From Pseudodesulfovibrio sp. 5S69 (GTDB lineage Bacteria; Desulfobacterota; Desulfovibrionia; Desulfovibrionales; Desulfovibrionaceae), in assembly GCF_037094465.1 (NCBI RefSeq), contig NZ_CP146609.1, positions 3,281,501 to 3,345,500 of the forward strand: a stretch of DNA of 64,000 bases, written 5' to 3'. Every line of letters starts with the position of its first letter. Positions within the stretch are counted from its first letter, which is position 1. The notes under the pieces are model-generated. The model ran no database searches. It was not told where the DNA came from and saw nothing but the letters and a program-made list of their open reading frames with translations. Shown one piece after another: positions 18,582 to 27,559 of this stretch. A program made the translations under genes and the position numbers.

Positions 18582-19700
18582 TCAGTCGCTGACCAGCTTG
18601 TGCAGTTTGTCGCCCACCTTGAGTCCGTGGCCCGTGAACATGGTCACGATAACCTCGCCCGGCGCGGCGGACCTGGCGTACTCGGCGGCCCCTGCCGCCA
18701 CGGCCGCCGAAGTCGGCTCGATGCAGAACCCCTTGCGGCCCGCGTCCCGGAAGGCGGCCAGGATGGCCTCCTCGGACACGGCCAGGCAGGTCCCGCCGGT
18801 GTTGCGCACGGCCTCAAGCATCTGGGTGCCGCGCATGGGCAGCCCGATGGCGATGCCCTCGGCCAGGGTCGGTTCGGACACGGCGGCGGTCACGGCGTCC
18901 TCGCCCGCGGCAAAGGCCGCGCACAGCGGCGCGCACCGGGCGGACTGCACGGCCACCAGCCGGGGCACGCGCTCGACGAGCCCCATGTCCCTGAGTTCGG
19001 TGAAGCCGATGTGGGCCCCGAGAAGCAGGGTGCCGTTGCCCGCGGGCAGGACCACGGTGTCGGGCCCCTTCCAGCCGAGCTGCTCGGCCACCTCGTAGGC
19101 GAAGGTCTTGGTGCCGTGGAAGAAGAACGGATTGTACACGTGGCTGGCGTAGTAGCGGTCCCGCGCCGCGGCCATGCACGCCGCGGCCGTGTCCTCGCGC
19201 GAGCCGGGCACGGGTTCGAGCTCGGCCCCGTAGAGTTCGATCTGGCCGAGCTTGCCCGGCGAGTTGTCGGCGGGCACGAAAATCCTGCAACGGATGCCCG
19301 CCTTGGCCGCAAAGGCCGACACGGCGCAGCCCGCGTTGCCGGACGAGTCCTCGACCACGTCGGTCACGCCCATATGCGCGGCCATGGCCATCATGACCGC
19401 CGCGCCCCGGTCCTTGTACGAGCCGGTGGGGAAGAGCTGCTCCTGCTTGACCAGCACCGGCCGGCCGCCCAGTTCCACCTCGACCATGGGGGTGAACCCC
19501 TCGCCCAGGGTCAGTTCCGCGCCCTCGGGCACGGGCAGGGCCTCGCGGTAGCGCCACAGGGTGGCGGGCCGCCCGGCCACCTCGGCCGGGTCGAGGCTCG
19601 GAGTGAAGTCCAGGTCCAGCAGCCCGCCGCAGTCGCAGCGCCAGCGCGGGACCATGACGTCGAAATCCAGACCGCAGTCGCGGCAGACGAACCGGGTCAT
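18582..19700 (-). CDS. thrC: Threonine synthase-like PLP enzyme
   Basis: A 372-residue fold-type-II PLP enzyme. It opens with a zinc-ribbon-like cysteine pattern (FVCRDCGLDFD, RWRCDCGG), has the PLP lysine in FPTGSYKDRGA, the cofactor-holding DSSGNAGCA and a C-terminal EPTSAAVAAG. This arrangement is that of archaeal/plant-type threonine synthases, which convert O-phosphohomoserine to threonine. The start at 19700 has GGGAGGGCGC upstream and overlaps the ridA stop as ATGA, so translation is coupled. Confidence 0.85.
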   Translation of the reverse strand: MTRFVCRDCGLDFDVMVPRWRCDCGGLLDLDFTPSLDPAEVAGRPATLWRYREALPVPEGAELTLGEGFTPMVEVELGGRPVLVKQEQLFPTGSYKDRGAAVMMAMAAHMGVTDVVEDSSGNAGCAVSAFAAKAGIRCRIFVPADNSPGKLGQIELYGAELEPVPGSREDTAAACMAAARDRYYASHVYNPFFFHGTKTFAYEVAEQLGWKGPDTVVLPAGNGTLLLGAHIGFTELRDMGLVERVPRLVAVQSARCAPLCAAFAAGEDAVTAAVSEPTLAEGIAIGLPMRGTQMLEAVRNTGGTCLAVSEEAILAAFRDAGRKGFCIEPTSAAVAAGAAEYARSAAPGEVIVTMFTGHGLKVGDKLHKLVSD

Positions 19701-20095
19701 GCGCCCTCCCCTTCGGCCTCGTTCACGGCGGCCACGCACTCGATCTCCACCAGGAAGCCGTAGTGCAGCTCACGGGTCGGAACCACGGCGCGGGCAGGCT
19801 TGTGGGCACCGAAAAACTCGGCGTAGACCGCGTTGACCCGGCCCCACAGTTCGATGTCGGCGATATAGCAGGTACACTTGAGCACCCGGTCGCGGCTCGA
19901 ACCGGCGGCGCGCAGGACCGCTTCCACGTTGGCAAGCGCCTGCCGGGTCTGTTCCTCGACGGACCCGAGCCTGCGCTCTCCCGTGGCCGGGTCCACGGCG
20001 AGCATGCCCGAGACCCAGACCAGGCCGCCGTGCACGACGCCCTGTGAATAATGCCCCGCCGGGGGGGCGCAATCCGGGGTGGATACGAAGTTCAT
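19697..20095 (-). CDS. ridA: RidA family enamine/imine deaminase
   Basis: A 132-residue RidA/YjgF protein. The family shows VWVSGMLAVDP near residue 30, VEAVLRAAGSSRDRVLKCTCYI, and the active-site arginine in KPARAVVPTREL followed by VEIECVAAV. RidA removes reactive 2-aminoacrylate-type intermediates made by PLP enzymes, which fits its coupling to the downstream PLP enzyme ThrC. AAGGAG precedes the ATG. Confidence 0.92.
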   Translation of the reverse strand: MNFVSTPDCAPPAGHYSQGVVHGGLVWVSGMLAVDPATGERRLGSVEEQTRQALANVEAVLRAAGSSRDRVLKCTCYIADIELWGRVNAVYAEFFGAHKPARAVVPTRELHYGFLVEIECVAAVNEAEGEGA

Positions 20096-20160
20096 GAACG
20101 CTCCTTGTCTTGAGCGAACCGTGCCAGATTCCGGGAGGAATGGCTAGGCCGAGAGAAAAA

Positions 20161-21180
20161 TCAGGCGGCCGGAATGTAGTCGCGCCCAAGCCGGCCGCCG
20201 CGCCCTTCGAGGAACGCGGCGATCTCCTCGCGCGCGCCCCGGCTGGCCACGTACGGGATGCAGAACCCCTCGCCCGGCCTCGGAGCTTCGGCGCGGTCGC
20301 GGACCGGCAGGCCGTGGACCACGTGGCCGATCTTGTTCGGGTCCACGTCGTAGTAGGCCGCAAACTTGATGCCGTGCCCGAGAAGCAGGTCGGCCCGCTT
20401 GCGGGTGGTCCGCCCCGAACCGAGGATGTGGACCACCGGGTGGTGCGGGTTGTTGCGCGCAAGCCAGCGGGCCAGGTACTCGGTCTTGACGCGATAGAAG
20501 GCGTCCACGTCGTAGCGCGGGTGGGTGCGCGACAACCGGTCCGGCGGATCGTTCCAGACCAGCAGCTCGGCGTCCGCCTTGAGCATCCTGACCCCGCCCT
20601 CCAGCCAGCGCAGGAGCAGGTCGTAGTCCTCGGGGAAGTCGCCCTCGCGGTACGGACCGTGCTTTTCCAGGCAGTCGCGCCGGAACATGATGGACGGGTT
20701 GGGCACTGGGAACTCCACGAACCGGTTCAGGCTGATGGCCTCGTGGTCCAGGAGCGTGTTGGTCCAGTCCACGTAGCGGGCATACCCACGGCATTTCCGG
20801 CGGCAGCCGCCGAAGCGGACGCGGCAGCCGACCAGGCCGACGTCCGGGTGGTCGTCGAGCAGCCCGGCCTGGGCCGCGAGCCTGCCCGGCAGCGCCTCGT
20901 CGTCGGCGTCCATGCGGGCGATGTATTGCCCACGCGAGGCTTCGATGGCCGCGTTGGCCGCCCGGATGACCCCGCCATGGGAAATGGAGAAGGTGCGGAC
21001 GCGCCCGTCCCGGCACGCATATTCGGCCAGGACGGACGCGGTTTCGTCGGTCGATCCGTCGTCCACGGCCACCACCTCGAAATCTGCGCCCTCCTGGGCC
21101 AGGAGCGAATCGAGCGCTCCGGCCACGGTGGCCCCGCAATTATAGCAGGGCATGGTCACGGAGATTCGAGGTCCGGCCAC
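20161..21180 (-). CDS. Family 2 glycosyltransferase
   Basis: A 339-residue GT2 enzyme: ISVTMPCYNCGATV at the N-terminus, VVAVDDGSTDET, and the metal-binding ARMDADDEALP. The last about 90 residues (VVHILGSGRTTRKRADLL...AYYDVDPNKIG) form a second Rossmann-like segment seen in some GT2 proteins. No membrane helices. It starts with GTG 3 bases after the TtuA-like gene stops, with GGAG in the end of that gene, so it is the last gene of that operon although no functional link is obvious. The sugar is unknown. Confidence 0.85.
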   Translation of the reverse strand: MAGPRISVTMPCYNCGATVAGALDSLLAQEGADFEVVAVDDGSTDETASVLAEYACRDGRVRTFSISHGGVIRAANAAIEASRGQYIARMDADDEALPGRLAAQAGLLDDHPDVGLVGCRVRFGGCRRKCRGYARYVDWTNTLLDHEAISLNRFVEFPVPNPSIMFRRDCLEKHGPYREGDFPEDYDLLLRWLEGGVRMLKADAELLVWNDPPDRLSRTHPRYDVDAFYRVKTEYLARWLARNNPHHPVVHILGSGRTTRKRADLLLGHGIKFAAYYDVDPNKIGHVVHGLPVRDRAEAPRPGEGFCIPYVASRGAREEIAAFLEGRGGRLGRDYIPAA

Positions 21181-21183
21181 GGG

Positions 21184-22101
21184 CTACTCCGCCTGGGCCT
21201 TGCTCTCGCGCACCGCCGCCCTGATGCGGCAGACCGAGCAGACCTCGGCGCTGGTGGGCGAGCCGCACTCGGTGCACGGTTTCAGTTCCGCCCCGGTCTC
21301 TTTCTCCACCTGGGCGAAAGCCGGTTTGCCCTTCTTGAGAAAGGACTGGTAGAATTGGAATTTCTGGCCGGGGCTGCGGTGTTCCAGCTCGCCCCACAGC
21401 TCCTTGTGGCCGGTGAAGCTGGCCCCGCCCGCATACGGGCAGGGATCGGAGTGGATCTCGATGCCCTTGAGGAAGGCGTAGTTGGCGGTCTCGAACTCGC
21501 TTAAACGGAACAGGGGCTTGACCTTGCGCACGAACCCCTCCGACGCGGGCAGGACCGGGCCCTGGTCGGACAGGTAGGCCGTGTCCCAGCGCAGGGTGTT
21601 GGCGAACAGCCGGGCCACCTCGTCATCGAGGTTGTGGCCGGTGGCCAGGACGTCGAATCCCTCCTCCACCGCGATGCGGTTGAAGTGGTGGCGCTTCATC
21701 TTGCCGCACACGGCGCAGACCGGGCGCTTGACATGCTCCTTGACGTCCGGAATGGGCAGGCCCCAGGCGGCCATCTCGAAGACGCGCAGGGGCAGTTCGT
21801 TCTTTTCGCAGAAGTTCTCGACCTTCCTTCGGGCCTTGTCCGACGAGTTCGGGATGCCCAGGTCGATGTGCAGGCCGGTCACGTCGTACCCCTGCAATTT
21901 GAGTTCAAGCATCAACGCCAGGGAGTCCTTGCCCCCGGACAGGGCCACCAGGACCCGGTCGTCATGGGTGAACATCTTCTCCCGGCGGATGGCCGTCTCC
22001 ACCTGCCGGGTGAAGAAGAGCGGGTAGCAGTCGGCGCAGAACCCGGAATGGTGGCTCGGCAGGGCCACGTGGGCCGTCTTGCGGCAGCGGGTGCATTTCA
22101 T
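21184..22101 (-). CDS. TtuA-family tRNA 2-thiolation enzyme
   Basis: A 305-residue adenylating sulfurtransferase of the TtcA/TtuA group. It has an N-terminal zinc site (C3, C6, C22, C25), the PP-loop VALSGGKDS (52-60), three cysteines that match the [4Fe-4S] ligands of TtuA (C129, C132, C221) and a C-terminal zinc site (CTECG, CSVC). TtuA of Thermus uses a ubiquitin-like sulfur carrier to thiolate T54 of tRNA. Here a 65-residue ubiquitin-like gene lies 13 bases upstream, so the same pairing is likely. The tRNA position modified is not known in this organism. Confidence 0.85.
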   Translation of the reverse strand: MKCTRCRKTAHVALPSHHSGFCADCYPLFFTRQVETAIRREKMFTHDDRVLVALSGGKDSLALMLELKLQGYDVTGLHIDLGIPNSSDKARRKVENFCEKNELPLRVFEMAAWGLPIPDVKEHVKRPVCAVCGKMKRHHFNRIAVEEGFDVLATGHNLDDEVARLFANTLRWDTAYLSDQGPVLPASEGFVRKVKPLFRLSEFETANYAFLKGIEIHSDPCPYAGGASFTGHKELWGELEHRSPGQKFQFYQSFLKKGKPAFAQVEKETGAELKPCTECGSPTSAEVCSVCRIRAAVRESKAQAE

Positions 22102-22114
22102 ATGGATATCCCCC

Positions 22115-22312
22115 TCAGCCGGCCGAGGTGACTTTGCGGACCATCAGTTCGTCGCCGTTGGCGAGCATGCGGTCCGCGGTGAGCAGTTCGCCGTCGCGGA
22201 CGACGATGGCCATGGTGGGACGGAGCCGCAATTTGTTCAGCACGGCCAGCACCGAGCGCGTGTCGTTCAGTTCGATGCGCTTTCCGTCCGGTTCCAGATT
22301 GACAATGATCAT
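22115..22312 (-). CDS. Ubiquitin-like sulfur carrier (MoaD/ThiS/TtuB type)
   Basis: A 65-residue beta-grasp protein: MIIVNLEPDGKRIEL, then SVLAVLNKLRLRP, then the ThiS-like GELLTADRMLANGDELMV. It ends in TSAG rather than the usual GG, so only the last residue is glycine. The length equals that of Thermus TtuB. It is the first gene of an operon with the TtuA-like enzyme, which points to sulfur delivery to tRNA rather than to thiamine or molybdopterin. AAAGGAG lies before the ATG. No E1-like activating gene is nearby. Confidence 0.85.
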   Translation of the reverse strand: MIIVNLEPDGKRIELNDTRSVLAVLNKLRLRPTMAIVVRDGELLTADRMLANGDELMVRKVTSAG

Positions 22313-22462
22313 TCGGTATCTCCTTTGCCGCAGGCCATTTTGAGGGCCAACGGCTGCGGCGGACAGTACGCAGATTGGCGAACGAGTTCAAGTTCCGCCC
22401 GGCCCGCTGCCCGGAACGGAGAGGGAAAATGAGAGAATATGCCATTAATTTCAAAACCGCTG

Positions 22463-22492
22463 TTGACCCTAAAGTGCTATATCGCCTATGCT
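22463..22492 (+). promoter_or_regulatory. Sigma-70-type promoter for the response regulator
   Basis: TTGACC (22463-22468) and TATGCT (22487-22492) are separated by 18 bases and lie about 30 bases before the start codon. The stretch around it is more A+T-rich than its surroundings. Confidence 0.5.
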
Positions 22493-22523
22493 CGTATTAA
22501 GGGCTAATTCCAAGGAGGAAGCC

Positions 22524-22895
22524 ATGAGCCAACCCAAAATTCTCGTAGTGGACGATGAAAAACACATCCGCATGCTCTACCGGGAAGAGCTGGAAGCCGA
22601 CGATTACGTCGTCGCCACCTCCGACGGGGAAGAGGACATCCTCGACGTCATCGCCAGGGAAAATCCGACCATAGTCATTCTGGATATCAAGCTCGGCGTC
22701 AACCGCTCGGGGCTCGACCTGTTGCAGGAAATCCGCACCAAGGATCAGCAGATCCCGGTCATTCTCTCGACGGCCTACGACTCCTTTCAGCATGATCTCA
22801 AGTCCATTGCGGCCGACTACTACGTGGTCAAGTCCGTGGATCTGACCGAGTTGAAGGACAAGGTCAGGATGGCCCTGAACAAGGCCGGCGCCTAA
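22524..22895 (+). CDS. Single-domain CheY-like response regulator
   Basis: A 123-residue receiver with all key residues: the acidic pair in LVVDDEKHIR, the phospho-acceptor aspartate in VILDIKLG, threonine in ILSTAYD and lysine in YYVVKSVD. There is no output domain, so it signals by protein contact. AAGGAGG lies upstream of ATG 22524. The next gene is an HD-GYP-type protein, a plausible partner, though a terminator-like hairpin stands between them. Confidence 0.9.
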   Translation: MSQPKILVVDDEKHIRMLYREELEADDYVVATSDGEEDILDVIARENPTIVILDIKLGVNRSGLDLLQEIRTKDQQIPVILSTAYDSFQHDLKSIAADYYVVKSVDLTELKDKVRMALNKAGA

Positions 22896-22924
22896 CTTTT
22901 CTCCTACCCACTCACTCCCGAAAC

Positions 22925-22952
22925 GGACGCCCTCCCAGCGTGGAGGGCGTCC
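22925..22952 (+). terminator. Hairpin terminator after the response regulator
   Basis: A perfect 11-bp stem (GGACGCCCTCC / GGAGGGCGTCC) with a 6-base loop. The following TGCTTT is only a weak T-tract, so termination may be partial. Confidence 0.65.
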
Positions 22953-23077
22953 TGCTTTCCGGGCTCCCGAAAGGACATCCGGCTATCATTGACAACCGAC
23001 AAGTTTCATGGATACCTGGAATGATTCCGGTAGTGGATGGCCGGTCCAAAGAACCCCGGAAAAATCGGAAGTCCCCC

Positions 23078-24046
23078 ATGGCGCAACTGACCAAGGCAGA
23101 ATATTTCCCCATATCGCCGCTCATCCTGAGGCCGGATTTCAAGGTGCCCTTCGACATCTTCCTGCGCCACGACGACAGCTATGTCCTGTTCAACGCCAGC
23201 GGCCGGATGCTGACCAAGGCCAAGCGCAAGGAGCTGGCCCTGGCGGGCATCGTGACCATCTACGTGGACAAGCGCGCCCGCAAGCTCTACCATAGCTATA
23301 TCCAGGCCAACCTCATCGAACTGCTCGAGGACGAGTCCATCTCCCTGGCCGAACGCGCCCAGGCCTGGACCAACGCGGCCTCCGCCCTGTCCAAGGAGCT
23401 GTTCGAGACCAACCTACCCGGCCCGGCCTTCAAGAAGCGCTACATTCGCTTCCAGGAGCTCGTCCGCAGCAGCACCTCCTTCCTCAAGTCCCCGGCGCCG
23501 CTCAAGAAACTGACCCGGTTCATCGGCAAGGGGTACGGGACCTACCACCACGGCATCTCCACCATGGTCTACGCCGTGAACCTGATGCTGGAGTACCGGT
23601 TCGAGGACGAGGACGTCCTGGCCTGCGGCATGGGCGCCCTGCTCCACGACATAGGCCAGGTCGGCATGGAGGAGAGCCTGCTCAACGCCGACCCCGAGAC
23701 CATGGGACCGGCACAGCACCAGGCCTATGCCATGCACCCGCTCATCGGGGTACGCGTCTGCGCCAACTTCGACCTGCCGGTCAGCGCCACCAACTGCATC
23801 CTGTTCCACCATGAACGCATCGACGGCAAGGGCTACCCCACCCAGGCGGCCAACGATGAGATTCCCCTGCCCACCCGCGTGGTCGCCCTGTGCAACCGCT
23901 ACGACGACCTGACCCGCAACCGCCCGTACAGGCGGGCCATCAAGCCGTTCGACGCCCTCAAGGCCCTGACCGACGACAAGGGGCTGGTGGAACCGGACAT
24001 GCTCAAGCGGTTCATCAAGCTGCTGTCCCGCGCGGAGATCGTGTAA
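23078..24046 (+). CDS. HD-GYP domain protein, likely c-di-GMP phosphodiesterase
   Basis: A 322-residue protein. An N-terminal region of about 120 residues (FDIFLRHDDSYVLFNASG) precedes an HD domain with HDIGQVGM (H190, D191) and the GYP-type signature HHERIDGKGYP (about 244-254). HD-GYP enzymes cut cyclic di-GMP. The N-terminal part resembles the domain often found before HD-GYP in these bacteria. The start at 23078 (MAQLTKAEYF) is chosen because similarity begins there; the ribosome site is weak and an in-frame ATG at 23021 is possible. Confidence 0.82.
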   Translation: MAQLTKAEYFPISPLILRPDFKVPFDIFLRHDDSYVLFNASGRMLTKAKRKELALAGIVTIYVDKRARKLYHSYIQANLIELLEDESISLAERAQAWTNAASALSKELFETNLPGPAFKKRYIRFQELVRSSTSFLKSPAPLKKLTRFIGKGYGTYHHGISTMVYAVNLMLEYRFEDEDVLACGMGALLHDIGQVGMEESLLNADPETMGPAQHQAYAMHPLIGVRVCANFDLPVSATNCILFHHERIDGKGYPTQAANDEIPLPTRVVALCNRYDDLTRNRPYRRAIKPFDALKALTDDKGLVEPDMLKRFIKLLSRAEIV

Positions 24047-24120
24047 CAACCGCCGGGCCGGGCGGGGCAGCGGGTTGAAATACCTTGCCGCCCAACCCCG
24101 TTGCATGATAGCCGCACCTG

Positions 24121-24762
24121 ATGTTCAACATCACCGCACAGGACATCCAGGTCTACCTGACCCTGGCGCCGGGCCTGCTCATCGCCCTGGTCTTCCACGA
24201 GGTGGCCCACGGCTACGTGGCCTACCTGCTGGGCGACCCCACGGCCAAGTCCGCCGGACGGCTGACCCTGAACCCCCTCAAGCACCTGGACCCCATAGGC
24301 ACCCTGGCCTTCTTCTTCGTCCATTTCGGCTGGGCACGGCCCGTGCCGGTCAACGCCCGCTACTTCAAGAACCCGCGCAAGGGCATGATGTTCACGGCCA
24401 TGGCCGGGCCGGGCATCAACTTCATCCTGGCCGCCCTGTTTGCCGGGGCGTTCCACCTCATGGCCCTGTTCGGCCTGAGCCCGCGCAACGCCCTGTACGC
24501 CGTGGCCTACTACGGGGTCTTCGTCAATCTCATCCTGGCCGCCTTCAATCTCCTGCCCATTCCGCCGCTGGACGGCAGCAACGTCCTTGCGTACTTTCTT
24601 TCCCCGCGCGCCGCCTACAGATACATGTCCATGAGCCGCTACGGGTTCATCATCCTCATCGCCATCATCCTGCTCGGACGCTACACCGGGCTCGACATCG
24701 TCGGCCGGGTGATCGTCCCCCTGGTCCAGGGCCTGGGTTCCCTGCTGGGCGTCCCCCTCTAA
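24121..24762 (+). CDS. Site-2 protease-like M50 metalloprotease
   Basis: A 213-residue membrane protein with about five helices. The zinc motif is HEVAH at residues 26-30 and the third ligand is the aspartate in [10 protein letters not shown]. This is the short, PDZ-free subgroup widespread in bacteria, whose substrates are mostly unknown. It directly precedes trpS and the two are probably co-transcribed, a common neighbourhood for this subgroup. Confidence 0.9.
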   Translation: MFNITAQDIQVYLTLAPGLLIALVFHEVAHGYVAYLLGDPTAKSAGRLTLNPLKHLDPIGTLAFFFVHFGWARPVPVNARYFKNPRKGMMFTAMAGPGINFILAALFAGAFHLMALFGLSPRNALYAVAYYGVFVNLILAAFNLLPIPPLDGSNVLAYFLSPRAAYRYMSMSRYGFIILIAIILLGRYTGLDIVGRVIVPLVQGLGSLLGVPL

Positions 24763-24795
24763 CCCTCTCACCCTCTAACCGCAGACCACTTCATC

Positions 24796-25785
24796 ATGAG
24801 CGAAAAACAACGAATCCTCTCCGGCATGCGCCCCACGGGCCCCCTGCACCTCGGTCACTACTTCGGCGTCATCGCCAACTGGCTGAAGCTCCAGGAGGAA
24901 TACGACTGCTATTTCTTCGTCGCCGACTGGCACGCCCTGACCAGCGAATACGCCGACCCGACCCGCATCAAGGGGTTCGTCCCCGGCCTGGTCAAGGACT
25001 GGGTGGCCGCCGGACTGGACCCGGAAAAGTGCTCCATCTTCCAGCAGTCCCAGATCAAGGAGCACGCCGAGCTCAACCTGATCCTGTCCATGTACACCCC
25101 GCTCGGCTGGCTCGAACGCTGCCCGACCTACAAGGACCAGAAGGAACAGCTCGCCCAGAAGGACCTGAACACCCACGGCTTCCTCGGCTACCCGGTGCTC
25201 ATGTCCGTGGACATCCTCATGTACAAGCCCCTGGCCGTGCCCGTGGGCAAGGACCAGTTGCCGCACCTGGAACTGACCCGCGAGATCGCGCGCCGCTTCA
25301 ACCACCTGAACAACACCGACCTGTTCCCGGAACCGGCGGACATGCTCACCGAGGAGCCGGTCCTGCCCGGCCTGGACGGACGCAAGATGTCCAAGAGCTA
25401 CGGCAACTCCATCATGCTCTCCGAACCGCTGGACGAGATCATGCCCAAGGTCCGCGGCATGAAGACCGACGAGAACCGGCTGCGCAAATCCGATCCGGGC
25501 GACCCGGACGTCTGCAACCTCTTCCCCTACCACCGGCTCATGACCGACCCGGAAAGGCTTCCCGAGATCATCAAGGGCTGCAAGGACGCGTCCTGGGGCT
25601 GCGTGGATTGCAAGAAGCTGCTCATGGAGTCCCTGGAGCGGTTCCTCACGCCTCTGCACGAACGCCGCGCCGCCTGCACCGACGAGCGGGTGCGGGAGAT
25701 TCTGGAGGCCGGCAACGCCAAGGCCCGTTCCTACGCCGTGAAGACCATGGAAGAGGTCCGCAAGGTCATCAACTTCGACTTCTAG
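24796..25785 (+). CDS. trpS: Tryptophanyl-tRNA synthetase
   Basis: A 329-residue class I synthetase that charges tRNA-Trp. The HIGH motif appears as HLGHY (17-21) and the KMSKS loop is intact in GRKMSKSYGN. Length matches bacterial TrpRS (about 330). It begins 33 bases after the M50 gene. Confidence 0.96.
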   Translation: MSEKQRILSGMRPTGPLHLGHYFGVIANWLKLQEEYDCYFFVADWHALTSEYADPTRIKGFVPGLVKDWVAAGLDPEKCSIFQQSQIKEHAELNLILSMYTPLGWLERCPTYKDQKEQLAQKDLNTHGFLGYPVLMSVDILMYKPLAVPVGKDQLPHLELTREIARRFNHLNNTDLFPEPADMLTEEPVLPGLDGRKMSKSYGNSIMLSEPLDEIMPKVRGMKTDENRLRKSDPGDPDVCNLFPYHRLMTDPERLPEIIKGCKDASWGCVDCKKLLMESLERFLTPLHERRAACTDERVREILEAGNAKARSYAVKTMEEVRKVINFDF

Positions 25786-25854
25786 GCGAAAACGCGCTAG
25801 GATGTCCCCATCCCCCCGGACACGACCGGGCCAAACAACCATCCAGGAGATTCT

Positions 25855-26283
25855 ATGACTGCGCAGAATGGCAGCACCGTCAAGGTACACTACACCGGCA
25901 CCCTCAAGGAGGACGGCAGCCAGTTTGATTCCAGCGAAGGCCGCGAGCCGCTGGAGTTCAAACTGGGTGAAGGCATGGTCATCGCCGGGTTCGAGAAGGC
26001 CGTCATCGGCAAGTCCGTTGGCGACACCGTGACCGTGGAAATCCCGCCCGAGGAGGGCTACGGCTCCCCCAGCGAGGAACTGGTCTTCCAGGTCCGCCGC
26101 GAGCAGCTCCCGCCCACCGTGGAGCTGGAAGAGGGCATCATGCTGGAGATCCGCACCGAGGACGGCCAGCCCGCCTACGTCCGCGTGACCGAATTCGACG
26201 ACGAACTGGTCACCCTTGACGGCAACCATCCCCTGTCCGGCCAGACCTTGGTGTTCGACATCGAAATCGTCGAAGTAGCGTAA
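25855..26283 (+). CDS. SlyD-like FKBP peptidyl-prolyl isomerase
   Basis: A 142-residue FKBP with an inserted IF chaperone flap, the SlyD layout: VKVHYTGTLKEDGSQFDSS, then MVIAGFEKAVIGKSVGD, then IPPEEGYG. It lacks the histidine-rich nickel-binding tail of E. coli SlyD. It assists folding in the cytosol. AGGAGA precedes the ATG. Confidence 0.92.
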   Translation: MTAQNGSTVKVHYTGTLKEDGSQFDSSEGREPLEFKLGEGMVIAGFEKAVIGKSVGDTVTVEIPPEEGYGSPSEELVFQVRREQLPPTVELEEGIMLEIRTEDGQPAYVRVTEFDDELVTLDGNHPLSGQTLVFDIEIVEVA

Positions 26284-26304
26284 CCAACGACACTGTAAAC
26301 AACT

Positions 26305-26349
26305 TTCCCCGCCTCTTGCTGCACCGGCGAGGGGCGGGGTTTTCTTTTT
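26305..26349 (+). terminator. Terminator after the FKBP gene
   Basis: CCCCGCCTC pairs with GAGGGGCGGGG (2-base bulge), followed by TTTTCTTTTT. It separates the trpS-FKBP unit from the downstream aminotransferase. Confidence 0.75.
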
Positions 26350-26361
26350 GCGAGAAACGTC

Positions 26362-27537
26362 ATGAGCATATCCGATCGTTGCTGCGGCATCACCCCGTTC
26401 CTGGTCATGGAAATCAACGAAAAGGCCGAGGCCATGGAGCGCGCCGGTCAGTCCGTCATCCGCATGTGCGTGGGCGAACCGGACTTCGACACGCCCGAAT
26501 GCGCCAAGAAGGCCGCCTGCAAGGCGCTCGACGACAACCTGACCCACTACACCCACTCGCTCGGCATCCGCGAACTGCGCGAGGCCATTTGCGAGGACTA
26601 CGCAAAGCGCTACGGCGTGGACATCGCCCCGGACAACATGGTCGTCACCCAGGGCACCAGCCCGGCCATGCTCGTGCTCTTCTCCACCATCCTGGAGCAG
26701 GGCGACAAGGTCATCACCTCGGACCCGTGCTACGCCTGCTACGACAATTTCATCACCTTTGCCGGGGCCGAGCCGGTCAAGGTCCCGGTCTTCGAGGACG
26801 ACGGCTTCCAGTACCGCGTGTCCGCCATCCGCAAGGCGCTCAAGGAGAACGACCGGATCAAGGCCATCCTGATCAACTCCCCGGCCAACCCCACCGGCAC
26901 CCTGCTCTCCGAGGAACGGCTCAAGGCCATCGCCGAGATCGCCGAGGAGCACAACCTGTGGATCGTATCCGACGAGATCTACCACGGCCTGGTCTACGAG
27001 GGGAAGGAACACTCCATCCTCGAATACACGGACCGCGCCTTCGTGTTCAACGGCTTCTCCAAGCTCTACGCCATGACCGGCTGGCGGCTGGGCTACCTCA
27101 TCGCCCCGCCCAACTTCATGCGCACCCTCCAGAACCTCTGCCAGAACTTCTTCATCTCGGCCAATACCATGGCCCAGTGGGGCGGCTTGGCCGCGCTCAA
27201 GGAGGCCGGGCCGGACGTGGAACGCATGAAGGCCACCTACAACAAGCGCCGCATCTCCATGCTCGGCCGCCTCAAGAACATGGGCCTGCCCGTCAAGCAC
27301 GAACCCACCGGCGCGTTCTACGTGCTCGTCAACATGCGCCCCTACGCCGAAAAATTCGGCGGCTCCTCCCTGGCGCTGGCCTACGACATCCTCGAAAAGG
27401 CCCACATCGCCGTCACGCCCGGCATCGACTTCGGCCAGGGCGCTGAAGGCTACATCCGCTTCTCCTACGCCACCTCCATGGCCAACATCGAGGAAGGCAT
27501 GAACCGGTTGGAGAAGTATCTGAAGGACTTCGCCTAG
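26362..27537 (+). CDS. Class I/II PLP aminotransferase
   Basis: A 391-residue aspartate-aminotransferase-family enzyme. Seen are VGEPDFDTP near the N-terminus, NSPANPTGTLLS for cofactor binding, SDEIYHGL, and the PLP lysine in FNGFSKLYAMTGWRLGY. The C-terminal arginine that binds the substrate carboxylate is in GYIRFSYATS. Substrate range (aspartate, aromatic or other) cannot be told. A structured repeat begins 22 bases after its stop. Confidence 0.9.
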   Translation: MSISDRCCGITPFLVMEINEKAEAMERAGQSVIRMCVGEPDFDTPECAKKAACKALDDNLTHYTHSLGIRELREAICEDYAKRYGVDIAPDNMVVTQGTSPAMLVLFSTILEQGDKVITSDPCYACYDNFITFAGAEPVKVPVFEDDGFQYRVSAIRKALKENDRIKAILINSPANPTGTLLSEERLKAIAEIAEEHNLWIVSDEIYHGLVYEGKEHSILEYTDRAFVFNGFSKLYAMTGWRLGYLIAPPNFMRTLQNLCQNFFISANTMAQWGGLAALKEAGPDVERMKATYNKRRISMLGRLKNMGLPVKHEPTGAFYVLVNMRPYAEKFGGSSLALAYDILEKAHIAVTPGIDFGQGAEGYIRFSYATSMANIEEGMNRLEKYLKDFA

Positions 27538-27559
27538 AAACGAGTCATGGCGCGACGGG

